A stretch of 32,916 nt of DNA from Microcaldota archaeon (GTDB lineage: Archaea; Micrarchaeota; Micrarchaeia; Micrarchaeales; CABMGC01), in the NCBI GenBank assembly GCA_023270015.1, contig JAGDXZ010000050.1, positions 1 through 32,916 of the forward strand. Direction: 5' to 3'. Under the pieces are notes generated by a model, which was given only the letters and a program-made list of their open reading frames with translations, did no database searches and had not been told where the DNA came from. Position 1 is the stretch's first letter. Every line of letters starts with the position of its first letter. A program made the translations under genes and the position numbers. This document shows positions 1 to 10,065 of the stretch, in pieces.

Positions 1-2
1 TG

Positions 3-92
3 TCGCTCAAGACCAACCAGCCTCTCAAGCTAAGCTACAAAATCGGCGAGGCTTCGATAACTTACTATCTTGCTCCTTACGTCGAGGAGTAG
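3..92 (+). CDS. pcn: C-terminal fragment of DNA polymerase sliding clamp (PCNA), truncated by window start
   Basis: My translation of frame 3 gives ...SLKTNQPLKLSYKIGEASITYYLAPYVEE*, resembling the conserved archaeal PCNA C-terminus (LKTN-P-KL-...-YLAP-E). Confidence 0.75.
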   Translation, partial: SLKTNQPLKLSYKIGEASITYYLAPYVEE

Positions 93-105
93 AAAAGTGG
101 TAAAC

Positions 106-2733
106 TTAACTGTTTGCTTTTATTGTAATTCGCCCTTCTTCAAATTTTTCAAGCTTTTCCAGGTCTTCTTTGCCAAAATCTCTTTCTAATCCTTTTCTTA
201 TTAATGGCATCAGGTCGTCTAGTGATATAAAGCATGTTTCAAGCTTATGAAGTTTGTGAGTTCTGTTTCCGTGCTCTGCAGAAACGGTAGTAAAGCCCCT
301 CATTGACTGATTTGTTGATATGCCTATCTGGTTGACAAAGTGGGTAATCGGCGAAGAAGAAGCGCCTGTTATTTTCGAAATCATGTGCCCGCCCAGATCG
401 GTTTCTACATCAACTATATGCTGATGCTTATCCGCGCCTAGCGCCAATACCGTTTCGTTGGGAAATCGTAGCCCATTAGGCAAACTATGTGCAACAAAAA
501 TGGCAGTACCATCGTCAAGTCTTATCGCTCCAACTCCTTTGTCTCCGCCTGGCACTGCAATGATGTCTTTTTCGCGTACGCCGTATTTGGAAGCAATAGG
601 CAGCAACACATCCCTTATTGCAGTGGCTTCATCTACTGTTTTGTCAGAGTAGGTCTTGTTAGTGTGTTGGCCTGAAACAAGCAGTATTGTTTTAGCAGGT
701 CTTAGCAACGGCTTTATGTCGTTTACCAGCTCTGCGATTTGGTCATTCGTGCTCGGTATGGGCTGATGCTCTTGCAGCCAAGCTTCGTATTTAATCCTTA
801 AGGCGCCTTTCAGCTGATGTATACCACGTATGTCGCGCTCTTCGTACTTCTCATATTTTATAGCCTTATAAGCACCTTCGATGTTATCTCCTCCAAAGAA
901 AAGCAGATAAGGATTGAAACCTGCTTTCTTTAGCTTTTCCGGCAAAGCATTGAGCATGCGCGGAGTAGTAACCTCGCCGAGGCCTGCAGTGCCGATATGT
1001 GTATCGTTTATCATTAAAACATCCAGACGCCGTGTTTCTTCCCGCTCATACTTTGGTAGCTCCAGCGCGTTAGGGAAATATTTTTTGGCCAACTGAATTA
1101 GGCGCTTATTCATCTCTTCAGGCAACTTGTTATAAATCTGAATAATGTCTTCTATACTCGGCTTTTCTGTAATATTGTTGCCATTGCTCCTTAGCAATCT
1201 ACTCAAAACATCCTTTTGTATATTGTATTCCTCGCCTGCCTTTTGATGCAAGAATTCATATGAATAATACGTTGTCTTTATGCCATTGCTATCAAAGGTT
1301 ACCTCCACAAATCCTGTAGTTAATCCTTTGCCTTTCTTTATAACCTTTGTAAGCGGAGTATTAATGCCCGATCTCCAAGCATCTATAACTTTTTCTCCGT
1401 CTATAATGGGCGGCACTGCAACCTCATATACTACTCCTGTATTTTTCCTCACATCATTATATGGCGGAACCGTGTCAACATGGTAAGAGGCTGTGTGCGC
1501 CATAGTGACTATCGTTGTGCCTGTTAGCCCTTGCACTAGAGGCTTGAAATTGGTCTGTACAGAAAGATATTCTCTTGATGTTTCAGAAGGCAGGTCAGAG
1601 ACCCTGAAAGAGTGCCCTTTTATAGATATGTCATTTACCAGCTCAGGAAGTATTTCAACATTTGTTCTTCTTCCGAAAGCGTTTCGTATGTTGAGCACGA
1701 TATAAGCCTTGGCTATTTCAAATGCAAGCGTATCTAGCTCTTTGGATCCTGCGTAGTGGCCTGTGTAAAGCTCTCCAGGCCTCTCCCTTTTAAATACGCC
1801 TTCTTCAGCCTTCTGCTTAGTTTTTCTAATATCTTTGTACGTTCCTTTCTTGAGCTCGTTGTTGAGCTTTTTTATTTCTTCATCTAGCTGTCTATATTTT
1901 TCAGGCTCCTTTTCCTTGTCGGTCTTCTCTAGCTCCCTAGTCAATTCCTCTATTTTCTTCTCTATTTCGCTTTTCTCAGTGCCTCTTCCTCTAATTTCGT
2001 TGACAATCCTAGAGATATTCCCTTTCTCTTCAGGATTCAAAGATTTGTCTTGCTCCTCTTCATCCGGATGTTCTTCTAGCCAGAGCCCTACAAGCTCAAT
2101 ATAAAGCTGATCAAGCTTCTCAAAGTCTTCATTTTCCTCCCTTAGCTGCCTAATCTTTTCTTGCATGTTTTGGATCTTGCTTGTGTTCTGTGTGCTTTTT
2201 TCAAGCTCCTTTTTCATTATTTTTTCTGTAGTTTCGATTATTTTGTTATTCGCTCTAATTTTTTCCCTTATGCTTACAATCATTTGCAGCAAGTCTTTCG
2301 GAGAGTTGGTATAGATCCGCACCAGCATGTCGTGTTCTCTAGCAATATTGTCTCTGTCGCTCGGACCCATTACGTAGTATATTTCGATTCCTTTCTCTTT
2401 TGCCAGTTTTGCTATCCTTGATAAGTGTGGCTTTACTTGCACTACAGCCAAATCCAGGCTGTTTATGTGCTCTTGCAGAGGCTGGCTCTTACTGTAGCCG
2501 CCTTTAGTTATGTATTTGGGCAAAGCTGGCAGTACTTCACCATGAAAAATTATTGCAGCAGGCGCATCATTTGTCAGTATTCTCTCTTTCAAAATATGGT
2601 ATAGGCCAACCCAATTGTCCTTGTCAAACCAAACTAACCCGCCGCCAGCTTCTCCTACAAGAAACACAGAAGTTTTTTCTTCAGTTGCAGCGTTATCTGT
2701 GGCTTTTTCTGCGGAGTCTAAGCCACTAGCCAA
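106..2733 (-). CDS. Large calcineurin-like metallophosphoesterase-domain protein with central coiled-coil region
   Basis: 875 aa ORF; C-terminal motifs NDTHIG, FFGGDN, SGQHTNKT, VAHS and GADKHQH fit the metallophosphoesterase motif order; central K/E-rich coiled coil. TTG start with GAGGTGG 4 nt upstream. Confidence 0.7.
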   Translation of the reverse strand: MASGLDSAEKATDNAATEEKTSVFLVGEAGGGLVWFDKDNWVGLYHILKERILTNDAPAAIIFHGEVLPALPKYITKGGYSKSQPLQEHINSLDLAVVQVKPHLSRIAKLAKEKGIEIYYVMGPSDRDNIAREHDMLVRIYTNSPKDLLQMIVSIREKIRANNKIIETTEKIMKKELEKSTQNTSKIQNMQEKIRQLREENEDFEKLDQLYIELVGLWLEEHPDEEEQDKSLNPEEKGNISRIVNEIRGRGTEKSEIEKKIEELTRELEKTDKEKEPEKYRQLDEEIKKLNNELKKGTYKDIRKTKQKAEEGVFKRERPGELYTGHYAGSKELDTLAFEIAKAYIVLNIRNAFGRRTNVEILPELVNDISIKGHSFRVSDLPSETSREYLSVQTNFKPLVQGLTGTTIVTMAHTASYHVDTVPPYNDVRKNTGVVYEVAVPPIIDGEKVIDAWRSGINTPLTKVIKKGKGLTTGFVEVTFDSNGIKTTYYSYEFLHQKAGEEYNIQKDVLSRLLRSNGNNITEKPSIEDIIQIYNKLPEEMNKRLIQLAKKYFPNALELPKYEREETRRLDVLMINDTHIGTAGLGEVTTPRMLNALPEKLKKAGFNPYLLFFGGDNIEGAYKAIKYEKYEERDIRGIHQLKGALRIKYEAWLQEHQPIPSTNDQIAELVNDIKPLLRPAKTILLVSGQHTNKTYSDKTVDEATAIRDVLLPIASKYGVREKDIIAVPGGDKGVGAIRLDDGTAIFVAHSLPNGLRFPNETVLALGADKHQHIVDVETDLGGHMISKITGASSSPITHFVNQIGISTNQSMRGFTTVSAEHGNRTHKLHKLETCFISLDDLMPLIRKGLERDFGKEDLEKLEKFEEGRITIKANS

Positions 2734-2862
2734 TTCCCCACCTCTGTTTTATTTTTCGACTTCTATTTTAAAATACTTTTCACAATCCAAGGGGAAGGCA
2801 AATAAACAACACGGCATTTGCAACATTTAAATAACTGTTTAAATCAATCTAATAGGGGAAGC

Positions 2863-4926
2863 ATGGAAGCAGCAATTGCCAGAGAGTATGAGGATAGGCT
2901 CCTCGAGTTTCTCAATACCTACTATTCCGAGCAGATTAAAAACTTGCTTATTGTTTACCCACAGAAAAGGTCTCTTTATGTAGACATTGTAGACCTAGAG
3001 AGGTTTGACCATGAGCTTGCGCAGGAACTGCTAAACAACCCAGATCCTGTTATTCTCGCTGCAAACGAAGCCCTTGCCAAGCTCAATCCTGCACCTAATC
3101 CTGCAAAGCCCATGTATGTGAGGTTCTTTAACTCAGACCCCTCTGCGGCGCCGCTCTTGCAGGATGTTGGCTCTGACGAAATAGGCAAGCTCCTTACCAT
3201 AGACTCTCTAATTACAAAGCGCTCAGAAATAATGCCAAAGGTTCACGTTGGCGTATTTCGCTGCAGTGTGTGCGGAGCAGTAGTAAAGCTCGATATAGAG
3301 CACGAGGAGGTGCCTGAGGTTTGCCCACAATGCAAGCACAGATCGCTAAAGCAAGTTACCGAAGAGTCGCAATTTATAGACTTGCAGAAGCTGGAAATAC
3401 AAGACCCTCTAGAAAAGCTTAAGGGCAATGTGCCTAACCTCCATATGGAAATTTGGCTTCAAGATGATCTTGTAAACAGCGTCTTGCCTGGCGATAGGGC
3501 AGATATTACTGGAATTTTACGCATAAGGCCCAGAATTACAAGCAGGGGCAAGCAGGAAAAGTCTGTATTTACTATGTTTTTAGATGCTGTATCTGTTAAG
3601 CCAAAACAGAAAGAATTTGCCGAACTTGAAATAACGCCAGAGGAGGAAGCCAAGATAATAGAGCTTGCCAAGGATCCGCTCATATTTGACAAGCTGGCCA
3701 AGTCTATTGCCCCTTCAATTTATGGCTATGATGAGATAAAGAAGGCAATAGTGCTGCAGCTTTTTGGCGGAACCCCCGACAAGCGCCTTGTTGACGGCGG
3801 GCTCATAAGAAGCGACATACATATTCTTCTCATTGGCGATCCTGGAACAGCCAAGACAAGGCTTTTGCAAGCGGTTTCCAGCATAGTGCCAAAGGGAATC
3901 TATGTAAGCGGCAAGTCTGTAAGCTCGGCAGGCCTTACAGCTACTGCAGAGAGAGATGAGCTTTCAGAAGGCGGCTGGACGCTCAAAGCTGGGGCGCTCG
4001 TTTTAGGGTCTGGAGGTACCGTATGCATAGACGAGTTTGATAAGATAAGCGACGAGGACAAAGCAGGTCTTCTCGAAGCAATGGAGTCGCAAACTATTAG
4101 CGTGGCAAAGGCGGGCATAGTTGCAAGGTTCAATGCAAAAACCTCGATTCTAGCTTCAGCAAACCCGAAGTTTGGAAGGTTTGAAAAGAACATTTATCCG
4201 TCTGAACAGTTTGATATACCTCCAGCATTGCTTTCAAGATTTGACCTGATCTTCCCAATAGCAGATCTTATGGATGAGGAGCTTGACAGAAATATAGCAA
4301 AACACATACTTGTTCAGCACGAAGCAGCAGGCGCACAGCTCGAGCAAGTCGAGGCATACGAACAAGTCGCAGCCCCGCCTATAGATCCAGAGCTGTTGAG
4401 AAAATACATAGCCTACGCAAGGAAAAACATAAAGCCTAGGCTGCTTAGGGAGGCGAGCGATAGAATAGCAAACTATTACATAGAACTTAGGAAGCTTGGG
4501 CTAAAGCAAGGCGTAACGCCAATAACGCCTAGGCAGATAGAAGGTCTTGTTAGACTTGCAGAGGCCAGCGCTAAAGCAAGGCTTTCGCCTGTGGTTACAA
4601 GCAGAGACGCAGACGTTGCCATATCTTTGTTCGAGTACATGCTTAACACGCTTGCTGTTGATAGAAGCGGAAGGAGGGACATTGACATTTTGCAAACAGG
4701 CATGCCGAAAGAGAAAGTAGACAAGATCAACGCGTTGATGAACATCATAAAGGAGCTTGAGGAGAAGGAGAAAACAGCAAAGGTTACTACTGTGCTCGAA
4801 GAAGCCGAAAAGATGGGAATAGATAGGCAAACGGCAATAAAATATCTTGACGAGCTCGAGAGGAGCGGAGACGTTTATATGCCAAAACCAGGAGAGCTCA
4901 AGATTGTAAAGCACGAGGCAGAGTAA
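2863..4926 (+). CDS. mcm: Replicative DNA helicase MCM
   Basis: Zn motif CSVCGA...CPQCKH, Walker A GDPGTAKTRLL, Walker B TVCIDEFDK, LLSRFDLIF Arg finger. ATG at 2863 preceded by AGGGGA; the ORF-track start at 2818 is probably too early. Confidence 0.96.
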   Translation: MEAAIAREYEDRLLEFLNTYYSEQIKNLLIVYPQKRSLYVDIVDLERFDHELAQELLNNPDPVILAANEALAKLNPAPNPAKPMYVRFFNSDPSAAPLLQDVGSDEIGKLLTIDSLITKRSEIMPKVHVGVFRCSVCGAVVKLDIEHEEVPEVCPQCKHRSLKQVTEESQFIDLQKLEIQDPLEKLKGNVPNLHMEIWLQDDLVNSVLPGDRADITGILRIRPRITSRGKQEKSVFTMFLDAVSVKPKQKEFAELEITPEEEAKIIELAKDPLIFDKLAKSIAPSIYGYDEIKKAIVLQLFGGTPDKRLVDGGLIRSDIHILLIGDPGTAKTRLLQAVSSIVPKGIYVSGKSVSSAGLTATAERDELSEGGWTLKAGALVLGSGGTVCIDEFDKISDEDKAGLLEAMESQTISVAKAGIVARFNAKTSILASANPKFGRFEKNIYPSEQFDIPPALLSRFDLIFPIADLMDEELDRNIAKHILVQHEAAGAQLEQVEAYEQVAAPPIDPELLRKYIAYARKNIKPRLLREASDRIANYYIELRKLGLKQGVTPITPRQIEGLVRLAEASAKARLSPVVTSRDADVAISLFEYMLNTLAVDRSGRRDIDILQTGMPKEKVDKINALMNIIKELEEKEKTAKVTTVLEEAEKMGIDRQTAIKYLDELERSGDVYMPKPGELKIVKHEAE

Positions 4927-5972
4927 TGGAGAGAATAATAGAATACAGGCAGCTTGTTTACATCATATCCCTTTTCCTCTTAGTCCAGTTTCTTGGTTTG
5001 CTGATCGTATTCTTCTTTTTGCCGCCAGTAGCTGTAGCGCCCACGCAGCAGGCTTCATCCTTCGATGCACTTTGGTTCTTTCTTTATGTGCTAGCCGGAA
5101 CTGTATTCCTTTTGCTAATTTTCAAGTTTTACCATGGTGCGGCGATCTACGCGATTATTGAAGGCGTAATAGTGGTAATTGCTTCATTTTACCTTTTCCT
5201 AATAATCCTTGGCAGCATATTCCCGCAACAGGCATATGTGCCAGAGGTAGTAGCAGCTTCGATAGCCTTGCCTATTCTGCTTATGATTGCGAAATATAGG
5301 AAGCCTTGGCTGAGAAACGAGGTTGCGATAATCGCCAGCTTGGGCGCAGGGATAGTGCTCGGCTTCCTTCCTTTTACTGTGGCCTTCGCCTTTATGATGA
5401 TAATAGCTGCCTATGACTATGTGGCTGTTTTTGTAACAAAGCACATGCTTGCATTGGGCAAACAGGCAGTGGACAGGAATATGGCTTTGCTTGTAGGCTC
5501 TTCAGAGGTAGAGCTGGTGCCCAAGGCTTATCTCAGCAAAAGAAGCATCAAAGAGCTCAAGAAGCTGCTAGCCAAGGCAAAAATAAGGAACAAACAAATA
5601 AAGCAGGCAATAAGGCAAGGTGCTTTGCCAGTCCCTACGCAAACCGCCTTGGGTACTGGCGATTTGACAATGCCGCTCATGCTTGCAGTTAGCGCTTACT
5701 TTTCATTTGCAAGCTACTTCTTCGCTGTGGTGATAGCAGTAGGTGCATCGCTGGGCCTTGTATTTACTATGTATCTGCTCAAGACATACAAAATAGGCTT
5801 GCCCGCAATACCTCCTCTCTTTTCCTTTATAGCCATCGCTTTGGGGCTTAGCCTTGTTGCCAAGAACACATACTTTGGTTCATTGTTAGTGTTGCTAGGT
5901 TTTCTCATAGCAATTTTGATGATTATTACTGCAAGGCGTGTAGCAAAGAAGCAAGGTAGGAGCATCTTCTAG
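4926..5972 (+). CDS. Presenilin/signal-peptide-peptidase-family intramembrane aspartyl protease
   Basis: Multi-TM; YD motif (AAYDYVAVFVTKHM), GxGD motif (GTGDLTMPL), PAL-like motif (LPAIPPL). TAATG overlap with the mcm stop. Confidence 0.88.
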   Translation: MERIIEYRQLVYIISLFLLVQFLGLLIVFFFLPPVAVAPTQQASSFDALWFFLYVLAGTVFLLLIFKFYHGAAIYAIIEGVIVVIASFYLFLIILGSIFPQQAYVPEVVAASIALPILLMIAKYRKPWLRNEVAIIASLGAGIVLGFLPFTVAFAFMMIIAAYDYVAVFVTKHMLALGKQAVDRNMALLVGSSEVELVPKAYLSKRSIKELKKLLAKAKIRNKQIKQAIRQGALPVPTQTALGTGDLTMPLMLAVSAYFSFASYFFAVVIAVGASLGLVFTMYLLKTYKIGLPAIPPLFSFIAIALGLSLVAKNTYFGSLLVLLGFLIAILMIITARRVAKKQGRSIF

Positions 5973-5973
5973 G

Positions 5974-7065
5974 CTAGAAGAATGGCCTTTTCTTTTCTCT
6001 CAAATTCTTGAAATCTTCAAGCAGTTTCCTTTCATTTGGTGTGAGGCTTTTTGGTATCTCTACATTCAGCGTTACTATCTCATCTCCGCTTCCACTCGAT
6101 TTAAAATGCTTTATTCCTGCGTTTGGAATTCTTATCTTTGTGCCTGGCTGGGTCCCTGGAGGTATTACGATTCTCTTTACGCCATCGAGCGTTGGCACCT
6201 CTATTTCGCCTCCTAGTGCAGCGGTATAGAAAGGAATAGTTACTGTTACTAGCAGATCATCTCCACTTCTTTCGAACACTTTGCTTTTGCTGATATGAAT
6301 TTCAAGGTATAGGTCGCCGCTTCTGCCGTTGGCATAGTCCCCCATACCACTAAGCCTTAGCCGCATTCCATCTATTACTCCTGGCGGTATTTCAACCTTA
6401 ATTTTGTCTTCTCCTACTACGCCACCCTTTCCATGGCATACGCTGCACTTCTTTTCAGGTATTCTGCCACTTCCTCCGCACTTGTCACACACAGTGACAG
6501 TCTGCAGCCTGCCAAAGAATGTGTTCCTAAAACTGACAAGCCTACCAGTGCCTCCACATTTGTCGCAAGTAACGTAGCCATATCCAGGCTCTACACCTGT
6601 TCCATTGCAGTGCGGACATTTCTTCACATGCCTGATTGTTAGCTCCTTTTCCGCCCCTTTTGCAGCTTCTTCAAAAGTAAGATTGAGCTTGTAAAGAATG
6701 TCGCTTCCCCTAGGCTGCTCGCTGCTAAAACCTTCTCTGCCAAATCCTGGAAACAGGTCAAAATCGAAGTCAAAATTCAAACCAAGATCTTTGAAGATGC
6801 TTTCTATGTCAAACCCTCTGAATATGTCTTCTGGGCCATACTCCTGGCTGAACTGTTCCGACCCGAGCATGTCGTAGCGTCTACGCTTTTCAGGGTCGCT
6901 GAGTACTGCATATGCCTCATTTATTTCCCGCATCTTTTCTTCCGCTTCCTTGCTTTTGTTCACGTCCGGGTGGTATTTCATTACAAGCTGCCTATAGGCT
7001 CTCTTTATCTCGTCTAGTGTGGCATTTCTTGGTACGCCGAGTATTTCGTAATAGTCCTTTGCCAT
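5974..7065 (-). CDS. dnaJ: Chaperone protein DnaJ
   Basis: J domain with HPD (YHPDVNK); four CxxCxGxG-type zinc repeats ([32 protein letters not shown]). Confidence 0.97.
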   Translation of the reverse strand: MAKDYYEILGVPRNATLDEIKRAYRQLVMKYHPDVNKSKEAEEKMREINEAYAVLSDPEKRRRYDMLGSEQFSQEYGPEDIFRGFDIESIFKDLGLNFDFDFDLFPGFGREGFSSEQPRGSDILYKLNLTFEEAAKGAEKELTIRHVKKCPHCNGTGVEPGYGYVTCDKCGGTGRLVSFRNTFFGRLQTVTVCDKCGGSGRIPEKKCSVCHGKGGVVGEDKIKVEIPPGVIDGMRLRLSGMGDYANGRSGDLYLEIHISKSKVFERSGDDLLVTVTIPFYTAALGGEIEVPTLDGVKRIVIPPGTQPGTKIRIPNAGIKHFKSSGSGDEIVTLNVEIPKSLTPNERKLLEDFKNLREKKRPFF

Positions 7066-8915
7066 TACTTCTCAACCCTGAAATTTACATCAGAGTCGCT
7101 TGATCCAGCGCCTGCGCCTGAATCAGAGGAGCCTGGGCCTGCCCCCGGCCCGAAGCTGCCTCCTGCCTGTGCACCGTACAGGCTTGCTCCTATGGCCTCT
7201 GCTTCTTTCTTCAACTCCTCTATTTTCTGCCTGATCTCAGCGGCATCGTTGCCTTTCATTGCCTCTTCCAGGTTTTTGATTGCTGTCTCAACCCTGTCTG
7301 CTATATCCTTGGGTATCTTGTCCTTGTAGTCTTTGAGTGTCCTATTTGTTGCATAAATCAGGGATTCTGCGTCATTTTTTGCTTCTATGAGCTCTAGTTC
7401 TGCCTTGTCCTGTGCAGCGTGCATCTCTGCCTCTTTTATCTTCTGCTCAATCTCTTCCCTGCTCATCTTGTTAGGTGCGACTACGCGCATGCTCTGCTCC
7501 TTGCCCGTTGCTTTGTCCTTGGCGCTTACGTGCAATATGCCATTTGCATCGATGTCGAATGTTACCTCTATTTGTGGAGTGCCTCTCGGCGCTGGAGGTA
7601 TGCCTGTAAGTGTAAATGTGCCTAGCAGTGTATTGTCCTTTGCCAGCGGCCTTTCACCTTGCAATATTCTTATCTCCACTGCAGTCTGGCCGTCTTCAGC
7701 AGTGGTGAATATCTGCGACTTCCTTATAGGTATTGTAGTGTTTCTGGGTATAAGCACAGTCATTACCCCGCCAAGGGTTTCGATGCCTAGAGAAAGCGGA
7801 GTGACATCTAGCAGCACTATGTCCTTTACCTCGCCTGTTAGTACGCCTGCCTGTATTGCTGCTCCAAAAGCCACTGCTTCCATTGGGTCAACGCCCCTTT
7901 CTATTTTCTTGCCCAGTAGTTGCTCTACAAATCTCTGTACTATAGGCATTCTCGTTGGGCCGCCTACTAGTATTACCTTGTCTATGTCCTTTGGCTCTAG
8001 CTTTGCGTCTTTTAATGCCTGCATCATTGGAATTCTTGTTCTTTCTACGATAGGCAAGACTATCTCTTCCAGCTTGGCTCTAGTAAGATCATATGTAAAG
8101 TTTATTGGCTTGCCGTCCTTGCCCATTGCTAGGAATGGCAGGTTTATCTGCGTTGTCAGCGTATTGGAGAGCTCTATCTTTGCCTTCTCAGCCGCTTCCC
8201 TTAGCCTCTGCATCGCTTGTGCATCTGTGCTTATGTCTATGCCGTACTGCTTGTTTATTTCTCCCTGCAAGAAGCTTACTATTGCATTATCCATGTCAGT
8301 ACCGCCTAGCTGGGTATCACCGCTAGTCGCCTTTACCTCAAACACTCCACCTCCGAATTCCATGATAGTTACATCGAGCGTGCCGCCTCCAAAATCATAT
8401 ACTAGTATTTTCTGCTCAGTGTTGGCCTTGTCTATACCATAAGCTAAGCACGCAGCAGTAGGCTCGTTTACAAGCCTCACTACTTCAAGCCCCGCTATTT
8501 CTGCAGCATCCTTTGTTGCCTGCCTCTGGTTGTCGTTGAAATATGCTGGCACTGTGATTACTGCCTGCTTCACTTCTTCTCCGAGGAAAGCCTCTGCGTC
8601 TTTCTTTATCTTCTGCAAAAGCAGAGCAGCAAGCTCTTGCGGCCTGTATTCCTTGCCATAGATCTTGTACTTATAGTCTGTACCCATTTTTCTCTTGAAT
8701 GCCGTTACTGTGCCTTCTGGGTTAGCCACTGCCTGCCTTCTTGCCGGCTCGCCTACTAGCACTTGGCCGTCTTTGGTGAAGGCCACATAGCTAGGGAACG
8801 CTTTGCCGTATAGCGTCACCCCTTCCGCACTTGGTATTAGAACAGGTCTGCCTCCTTGTAGTACTGCAGCTGCGCTATTTGATGTCCCCAAATCAATTCC
8901 TATTATCTTTGCCAT
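7065..8915 (-). CDS. dnaK: Chaperone protein DnaK (Hsp70)
   Basis: [40 protein letters not shown]; GGTGATatt-ATG ribosome-binding context; TAATG overlap with dnaJ. Confidence 0.98.
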   Translation of the reverse strand: MAKIIGIDLGTSNSAAAVLQGGRPVLIPSAEGVTLYGKAFPSYVAFTKDGQVLVGEPARRQAVANPEGTVTAFKRKMGTDYKYKIYGKEYRPQELAALLLQKIKKDAEAFLGEEVKQAVITVPAYFNDNQRQATKDAAEIAGLEVVRLVNEPTAACLAYGIDKANTEQKILVYDFGGGTLDVTIMEFGGGVFEVKATSGDTQLGGTDMDNAIVSFLQGEINKQYGIDISTDAQAMQRLREAAEKAKIELSNTLTTQINLPFLAMGKDGKPINFTYDLTRAKLEEIVLPIVERTRIPMMQALKDAKLEPKDIDKVILVGGPTRMPIVQRFVEQLLGKKIERGVDPMEAVAFGAAIQAGVLTGEVKDIVLLDVTPLSLGIETLGGVMTVLIPRNTTIPIRKSQIFTTAEDGQTAVEIRILQGERPLAKDNTLLGTFTLTGIPPAPRGTPQIEVTFDIDANGILHVSAKDKATGKEQSMRVVAPNKMSREEIEQKIKEAEMHAAQDKAELELIEAKNDAESLIYATNRTLKDYKDKIPKDIADRVETAIKNLEEAMKGNDAAEIRQKIEELKKEAEAIGASLYGAQAGGSFGPGAGPGSSDSGAGAGSSDSDVNFRVEK

Positions 8916-8924
8916 AATATCACC

Positions 8925-9509
8925 TCATTCTTTCTTTCCATTTGATACGATTACGCTCGCAGGTCTTAACAGGATGCCTTTGAAAGCATAACCTTTCCTT
9001 ACTACCTCTATTACGCTGCCTTCAGGCTTTTCGCTGGGCTTTGTAAGCAGAACTTCCTGTGTATATGGGTCAAATTTTCCTTTGACTTCCACTTCTTGCA
9101 TTCCTTCGCTTTTAAGGGTTTCATAGAGCTCGCTGAAGATGAGCTCGAAGCCCTTGGTTACTTCTTTTTGCTGCTCACTGAGCGATGAGGAGTAAAGTGC
9201 TATCTCGAAGGCATCTATAACAGGCAAGAGCTTTGAAATGAGCTCTGCCTTGCCAACATCTTTTGCCGACTGCACGTCGCTTGCGATTTTCTTCTTATAG
9301 TTGTCGAATTCTGCTGCAAGCCTCAGAAGCCTGTCTTTGAGTTCTGCGATTTCCTTGTCCTTCTTTTCAAGCTCATTTTCTTGCTGTTGCTGCCCGTTGC
9401 CCTGTGCCTTGTTCTCTTGTTGTTTGGCCTCGGTATTGCTGTTCGCATTGTCCTCATTCAGCTTCTGCTCTTTCTTGTTTGTGTCATTGCCCTTTTCTTC
9501 ATTTGCCAT
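8925..9509 (-). CDS. grpE: Nucleotide exchange factor GrpE
   Basis: Charged N-terminus, LRLAAEFDNYKKK, and GrpE C-terminal pattern (VEVKGKFDPYTQEVLL...VIEVVRKGYAFKGILLRPASVIVS). GTGAG-cttt-ATG at 9509 is the likelier start. Confidence 0.95.
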   Translation of the reverse strand: MANEEKGNDTNKKEQKLNEDNANSNTEAKQQENKAQGNGQQQQENELEKKDKEIAELKDRLLRLAAEFDNYKKKIASDVQSAKDVGKAELISKLLPVIDAFEIALYSSSLSEQQKEVTKGFELIFSELYETLKSEGMQEVEVKGKFDPYTQEVLLTKPSEKPEGSVIEVVRKGYAFKGILLRPASVIVSNGKKE

Positions 9510-9900
9510 AAAGCTCACTCTCTATCAATTTGTCAAGCTTCGAAGCAAGCTTAAGCAACCTATCGAAAGTGCTTTCTACCTCTGCCTCGAGCTGCTGTAT
9601 TGTTTCCTCCATATTGCTTCCCCTTAGGAAGTATTGCCTACCTTTCCTTACTACAAGGCCGCTTTCTATGAAATAATTGAGCTTGTATATTACTGTGCTT
9701 CTTGGAAGCTTTAGCTCTTTGCTGAGCGCTTTGCTTGTTACTCCTACTCCCCTAAGGCTTTTTTCTACAATCTCCTTGAAGACCTTCTTATCCTCAGTTT
9801 TGTTTGCTATGCCCAACGCGCTGCAAAGCATGTCTGTAAGCTCTGAAGCGCTCTCGCCCTTCTGCTGTGGCGTATTGAGTAGTAAGGTCCTGCGAGGCAT
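9499..9900 (-). CDS. Winged-HTH (TrmB/ArsR-like) transcriptional regulator, first gene of the grpE-dnaK-dnaJ operon
   Basis: HTH segment GVTSKALSKELKLPRSTVIYKLNYFIESGLVVRKGRQYFLRG; C-terminal coiled coil; overlaps grpE. Confidence 0.8.
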   Translation of the reverse strand: MPRRTLLLNTPQQKGESASELTDMLCSALGIANKTEDKKVFKEIVEKSLRGVGVTSKALSKELKLPRSTVIYKLNYFIESGLVVRKGRQYFLRGSNMEETIQQLEAEVESTFDRLLKLASKLDKLIESELYGK

Positions 9901-9920
9901 GCTTTATTTAACGCCATTCA

Positions 9921-9935
9921 GATATATAAATTTTT
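9921..9935 (-). promoter_or_regulatory. TATA-like promoter of the HTH-grpE-dnaK-dnaJ operon
   Basis: Minus strand AAAAATTTATATATC centred ~27 nt upstream of the ATG at 9900, consistent with leaderless transcription. Confidence 0.55.
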
Positions 9936-10065
9936 GCTTTTTTCCAATATTTTTTGTAAAATAACATAAAAATTTGTTAAAAATCTCAAAAGCTAAAACA
10001 GCTTTCACCAAAGCAGAAACAAAAGTGGTTACTCATTTATATTTTTTGCATTAGCAGTCTAAATT

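Noticed and set aside
2825-2844. ATTTAAA-taactg-TTTAAAT inverted repeat upstream of mcm as an operator or origin element
   Set aside because: A/T-only short repeat coincident with the likely TATA element; expected by chance in AT-rich promoters, and no additional repeats support an origin.
7387-8442. 351-aa ORF antisense to dnaK
   Set aside because: Long antisense ORFs opposite dnaK are a known codon-bias artefact; the minus strand clearly encodes DnaK and the antisense translation is S/C/L-rich low quality.
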